DNA from: Neofusicoccum parvum
Taxonomy: Eukaryota > Ascomycota > Dothideomycetes > Botryosphaeriales > Botryosphaeriaceae
Assembly: GCA_020912385.1 (NCBI GenBank)
Contig: CP087206.1
Location: 3,720,001-3,784,000 of the forward strand
Length of the DNA stretch: 64,000 nt
Direction: 5' to 3'
Within the stretch, counting starts at the first letter, position 1. Every line of letters starts with the position of its first letter. Positions 60,427 to 64,000 of this stretch are shown here, piece after piece. The translations under genes and the position numbers were made by a program. Under the pieces are notes generated by a model, which worked only from the letters and a program-made list of their open reading frames with translations, did not search any database and had not been told where the DNA came from.

Positions 60427-61734
60427 TCAATAAGACCGCCGCTGCAGCGGCCGCTGAATGATATCCTCCTGGCTGATGGGCCTGTCCCCATCATTCACGA
60501 CCACCGCCTCGCGCCTGACCCGCCGCCGCGCCACCTCCTCCTCGCTCTCCCGCCCGCTCCTCGCCCTCAGTCTCCGGCCGTGTGGCCGCGCCACGCCGTC
60601 GACGACGTGGTGGCTGCTGTTCTCCCCGCGCCGCCGCCCTCCCTGCTCCCGCAGGCCGTGCGCGCGCCGGCTCTCCGCGAAGGCGCCCCGGTGCCGGTCC
60701 CAGACGGTGACGATCTCGCCGTTCTCGCGGGCGCCGGCGTTGGCGGTGGCGGCGGCCGGGAAGGTGCCGTAGATGGCCTCGACGCGCGCGTCGACGGACG
60801 ACGTCGCCTGCTCCGGCCGGCCCAGGTCCGAGAAAAGCGAAGCGACGTCGGCTTCGAGCAGGGCGTCGAACTCGCCGCCGCGGCGGGACGCCTGCGGCGA
60901 GGAGGGGGCGGTGACGCTGGCGCCGGCGGTGGCGAGCTGCTGCCCGCCGCGCGACACGGTTATGGTGAGGTCTTCTTCTTCTTCCTCCTCGTGGTCGCTG
61001 TCCGAGGCAGAGGAGGGCGAGGACGAGCTCACGTCGGCGGCGTGGCTGTTGTCGTCGGAGGCGTCGTCCCAGCTGTCGTCGTTGACGTGCTCGACCGCCC
61101 AGTATCGGCTCGCCATCTCGCGCCGCATGTCCGTCGTCGAGCGCGTGCGGCCGCCGCCGCTGCCGTGATGGCGGTGATGGTGGTGGCGGCCTGCGGTTAT
61201 CGCGTCAAAGCCTGCTTCGGCGGTTGCTGCTGCGGCCGCCACCGCTGCGGTATCGTCGTCATCGTCATCGTGGGCGTGGTCCTCCTCCCAGTCTTCGAGG
61301 TCGATGCCGTTGGTCGAGCGGATCAGCTGGATGGCGTTGCGGGCGGAGCGCTGGTCCGGCGCGCCGTCGGGCTTCTTGAAGTCGGCGAGGATGCGGCGGA
61401 TCGTGGTCGGGTCGTTGAGCACGCGCGTCGTCACGATGGCCGTGGCCGCCTTGCGGATCTCGAGGTTGGGGTGCTGCGTGGCGAGCACCTGCAGGCTCGG
61501 GAGCGGGATGTCTGCGTGCGGCCGGGTCAGTGCGACGGTCGTGCGCGCGGAGAGAGGGAGGGGGTGGTTACCATCCTCGGTGCCTTGTGCGACGGCGCGT
61601 GGGGAGTCTGGGGCAGGCGCGACTTCGGTCAGGTTGTAGACGTCGTGCAGGCCATAGCTGACGGCGCGGATCAGCGCGTAGATGCCCGCGCCTATGCCGA
61701 GCCAGAGGACTCTATCGGAGATGGTAAGCGACAT
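60427..61734 (-). CDS. Membrane-anchored acidic/His-rich protein, unknown
   Basis: Two exons on the minus strand (61734-61572 and 61511-60427) give 415 residues. An N-terminal hydrophobic segment (about 9-27, VLWLGIGAGIYALIRAVSYG) is probably a membrane anchor. A short helical, ARM/HEAT-like stretch follows (about 55-125; LQVLATQHPNLEIRKAATAIV, TTIRRILADFKKPD). The rest is low complexity: a His/Asp block (DDDDDD, HHHHRHH), Ser/Asp/Glu runs and an Arg-rich end. The 60-bp intron (GTAACC donor, CTGAC branch, GCACGCAG acceptor) is in frame and stop-free; splicing gives GTEDDIPLPSLQ. I recognise the layout from unnamed fungal proteins with an armadillo-like start but no established function. A very long antisense frame (60580-61839) is a composition artefact. 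Confidence 0.75.
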   Translation of the reverse strand: MSLTISDRVLWLGIGAGIYALIRAVSYGLHDVYNLTEVAPAPDSPRAVAQGTEDGNHPLPLSARTTVALTRPHADIPLPSLQVLATQHPNLEIRKAATAIVTTRVLNDPTTIRRILADFKKPDGAPDQRSARNAIQLIRSTNGIDLEDWEEDHAHDDDDDDTAAVAAAAATAEAGFDAITAGRHHHHRHHGSGGGRTRSTTDMRREMASRYWAVEHVNDDSWDDASDDNSHAADVSSSSPSSASDSDHEEEEEEDLTITVSRGGQQLATAGASVTAPSSPQASRRGGEFDALLEADVASLFSDLGRPEQATSSVDARVEAIYGTFPAAATANAGARENGEIVTVWDRHRGAFAESRRAHGLREQGGRRRGENSSHHVVDGVARPHGRRLRARSGRESEEEVARRRVRREAVVVNDGDRPISQEDIIQRPLQRRSY

Positions 61735-63502
61735 CGTCGCATGGTCGGCGCGTTTTGTTGGCGATGGTGGTGGTGGTCGGGGAGCTGGAGCGGCCGCGCG
61801 GTGTTGAGTGGGGAGTCAAATGACGTTTGGCAGGGCTGAAAGATTGGCCGGCGTTAGGCGCGGGGATAATGAGCATCACCTTGCATGAACGCTTTGGGGC
61901 GCGTCGCTGTCTCTGCCACTTACGTCTGTTTGCGGAGATGCTCTTAAGCTTAATGTCTTGCCTGTGAGCAGGCTCAAATTTACGTGTTTGTCCCAAACGT
62001 CGTCCTTCTCTAACTGCAACACGCAACCCATTCCGCAAGCGCCAGGGACAAGACGTTGAAAGCTAACGTTACTACATTGCACAATTCTCTAACATTGCAA
62101 CGTAGAACTTAGTTTCCTTCAGCTTCCTTCGTTGGACGCAGAGAAGCCATACAAACCAGATCCTATCAGAGACAGCCGAGACTGCAGTGAGTAGTGGCGG
62201 TGATTGCTAGAAGTCCAAGCGCAAAAGTTTACTTTTCAAGGTGTCATTAGTTTCCAAGCAGTCTCCCGCTTGCTTTAAAATTACCAACCGTTTCCATCTC
62301 GAACAACTGAGACAGTTCTAGACAGATCGTGCACAATTCCGCCTCGAGAATTCTGCAGTCGCCTTCAGCTGCATCGGCTCCGTCGCCAGGTTGCTCGGAA
62401 TTCCGCAGATGCTGTGGCGCGGAGTTCGTTTTGGTAGCATGCTGCCTTCACGCGTAAGAAGGCCGCTGGTTTGTGGGACCCATTTGAAGCGCGCACTTGA
62501 TTTCTGGAGACACCGCGTTTCAGAGCAGTCCTCAACTGGGGCAGATGCTGCATATATCGAGGGATAGGCACTCCCAGACCAGGAGCACGCGAGCGGGCAA
62601 TTGCAGTGGATGATCGACGACGTGTCACTTGCCCCCAGGACATCCCGACAACGGACCCAAACGCAGGGATTACGTGTTCCAGGTCAGCGATGCGGCAGTT
62701 CTGGGGTCTGCACGCCCCGCACTGTTAACGTTGTTCGGAGGCGCGGGCGTCCGGTTTGCGTCCGACTGGCAGGCCGGCCTGGGGCGCGGAGTTGCTGAGC
62801 ATTGCCGAGCTCGATTCCGGGTTGAATTCCGACCGCACCGCAGCGCCTTTCTGCCATCTGTTTGCTGCTCGCAAAGCAAACAACATACTGCAAGGAAAGG
62901 CTAACAAGCAGCTCCTCCTTGCTAGTGCTGGATTGTCGCAGCCGTATTCTTTGATGGCGGCGGCGCCAGGTCGACAGCAATTAGCTTTTGGGCTTGACGA
63001 GCAGCGGAGTTCGGAGTTCCCTCCTATTCCCCCTTGGCCCCTGCGGCGCCGTGTGTCGAGAGGCAGAACGGCGGCCTAAAATTGGCATCTGCTGAGACGC
63101 GTCGCTCTGTCGGGGCAGGCTCTGCGGTGCGGTGCTCGGTGCATGGCCCTCGCTGGCCCCGTCGTCTCACCAATAGAGTGTCTTGGCACGTGAAGGCTGG
63201 CCGCGGGCAGCGCAGACTGAGGCGGCGCACGGTTGGGCGCTGGGCCTGTGGGCCGAAGGTACCGAGATCGCATGTTTGTGCTTGCGCTATCGATAGTCAT
63301 TAATGTGCAGCGCCCTCCACTTCTGCTCTGCTGCTTCTCCCGACCACCCGCCCAATCCACCTTCCGTCCTTCCTTACACCCGCTTTCCACCGTATCTTGA
63401 GGTCCGCCGACACCACCGCGCAGCCCGCCGCTGCATTCTCTCGCCGCCGGCACCCGACCCATTCGCCTCAACGCGCCAAGCACGCGTGTCGTCCTCGCCA
63501 GC
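61735..63502. promoter_or_regulatory. Divergent promoter region before the zinc transporter
   Basis: 1.77 kb between divergent start codons (61734 on - and 63503 on +). The middle part (61950-62600) is less GC-rich than the flanks. The last 200 bases are C-rich, fitting a 5' UTR. Overlapping Arg-rich frames look non-coding. No metal-response element can be named with confidence. Confidence 0.45.
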
Positions 63503-64000
63503 ATGGGTCTCTCCAAAACCACCCGCATCTGCATCTTACTGGGCATTGACAGCGCCTTCTTCCTGCTGGAGCTGGTAGTCGGTAAGCGCCGCGTCGCTGC
63601 AGCTGCTGCCACTTGTTAACGGGCTCCAGGCTATGCCGTCCATTCTCTGGCTCTGGTGGCGGATTCTTTTCACATGGTTGGTAAGCCCGATACCCGCCAC
63701 GCGACCCTGTCTGACGCGAATCTAGCTCAACGATGTGCTCTCCCTCTGTGTTGGACTATGGGCCGTAAGGGCTGCCAATGCAAAGAACCACTCCCGCCTG
63801 TTCACATACGGTGTAAGAAACTTGCTGCGCGAGCAAAGGGCATCTACTGACTGCGCCACAGTTCCAACGAGCCGAAACTCTGGGTGCGCTGATCAACGGT
63901 GTTTTCCTCGTCGCCCTGTGCCTATCCATCTTCCTTGAGGCCATCCAGCGTTTTGTCGAGCCGCAGGAAGTCGGCAACCCCAGACTTGTTCTGATCGTTG
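63503..64000 (+). CDS. ZRC1: CDF-family zinc transporter, 5' part (cut by window end)
   Basis: Exons visible: 63503-63581, 63630-63676, 63726-63812 and 63862 to the window end. They give the first ~117 residues. Membrane helices 1-3 are seen (ICILLGIDSAFFLLELVVG, HSLALVADSFHMLND, ALINGVFLVALCLSIFLEAI). The helix-2 metal site HxxxD is intact (FHMLND), and LFTYGFQRAETLGALING matches the region after helix 2 in Zrc1/Cot1-type cation diffusion facilitators, which load zinc into the vacuole. The very early first helix, with only ~8 residues before it, also fits. Introns are 48-49 bp; one has an unusual GTTGGT donor. A nearby GTAAGC four bases downstream would break the frame. Exact paralogue and substrate cannot be fixed from this part. 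Confidence 0.88.

Noticed and set aside
60580..61839. 419-codon plus-strand frame opposite the acidic membrane protein
   Set aside because: Gly/Val/Arg-rich shadow of the GC-rich minus-strand gene; the minus strand has a membrane helix, a well-formed intron and a sensible start.

Overview
The window is nuclear DNA of a filamentous ascomycete (Pezizomycotina, most likely Dothideomycetes; the class is an inference from protein character, not a measurement). The evidence is the gene set (class IV chitin synthase, Skt5-like activator, polo kinase, class I myosin, SesB-type NLR) and the gene structure. I placed about 57 introns by hand. Most are 47-75 bp with GT..AG ends, and many carry a CTAAC/CTGAC-like branch site. 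Genes are GC-rich, compact and on both strands. All CDS spans below run from start codon to stop codon, with exons given in the evidence. Upstream and downstream UTRs were not mapped.

Layout. 0-11.6 kb: a WD40 protein (-), a class IV chitin synthase (CHS3 type, -) and, divergent from it, a prenylated Sel1-repeat activator of the Skt5/Chs4 family (+). 11.6-18.2 kb: an unrecognised low-complexity protein (+), a 2.7-kb gene-poor stretch and a small GPI-anchored cysteine-rich protein (-). 19.7-31.4 kb: four genes in the same direction (+): a Ypt35-type PX protein, a Sas4-type chromatin protein, TFIID subunit TAF2 and the ribosome-associated Hsp70 Ssb. 33.2-34.9 kb: a C2H2 zinc finger probably spliced to a protein with 76 consecutive glutamines. 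36-40.9 kb: Rsc4-type double bromodomain protein and a CaM-kinase (both -). 41.7-44.8 kb: a 104-residue membrane protein and a choline/ethanolamine phosphotransferase (+). 45.9-49.4 kb: a SesB-NB-ARC-TPR NLR-like receptor (-) in lower-GC surroundings, with two short inverted-repeat elements in and beside it. 50-59.5 kb: an unrecognised 254-residue protein (-), OPA3 (-), polo kinase (+) and myosin I (+). 60.4-64 kb: a membrane-anchored acidic/His-rich protein (-) and the 5' part of a CDF zinc transporter (+, cut by the window end).

Functional themes. Polarised growth and wall building are represented by the Chs3/Skt5 pair, myosin I (actin patches, endocytosis) and polo kinase (mitosis/septation). 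Transcription and chromatin are represented by Sas4, TAF2 and Rsc4. The NLR region is the clearest accessory or fast-evolving part. The Skt5-CHS pair is the clearest case of neighbours whose products are known to work together.
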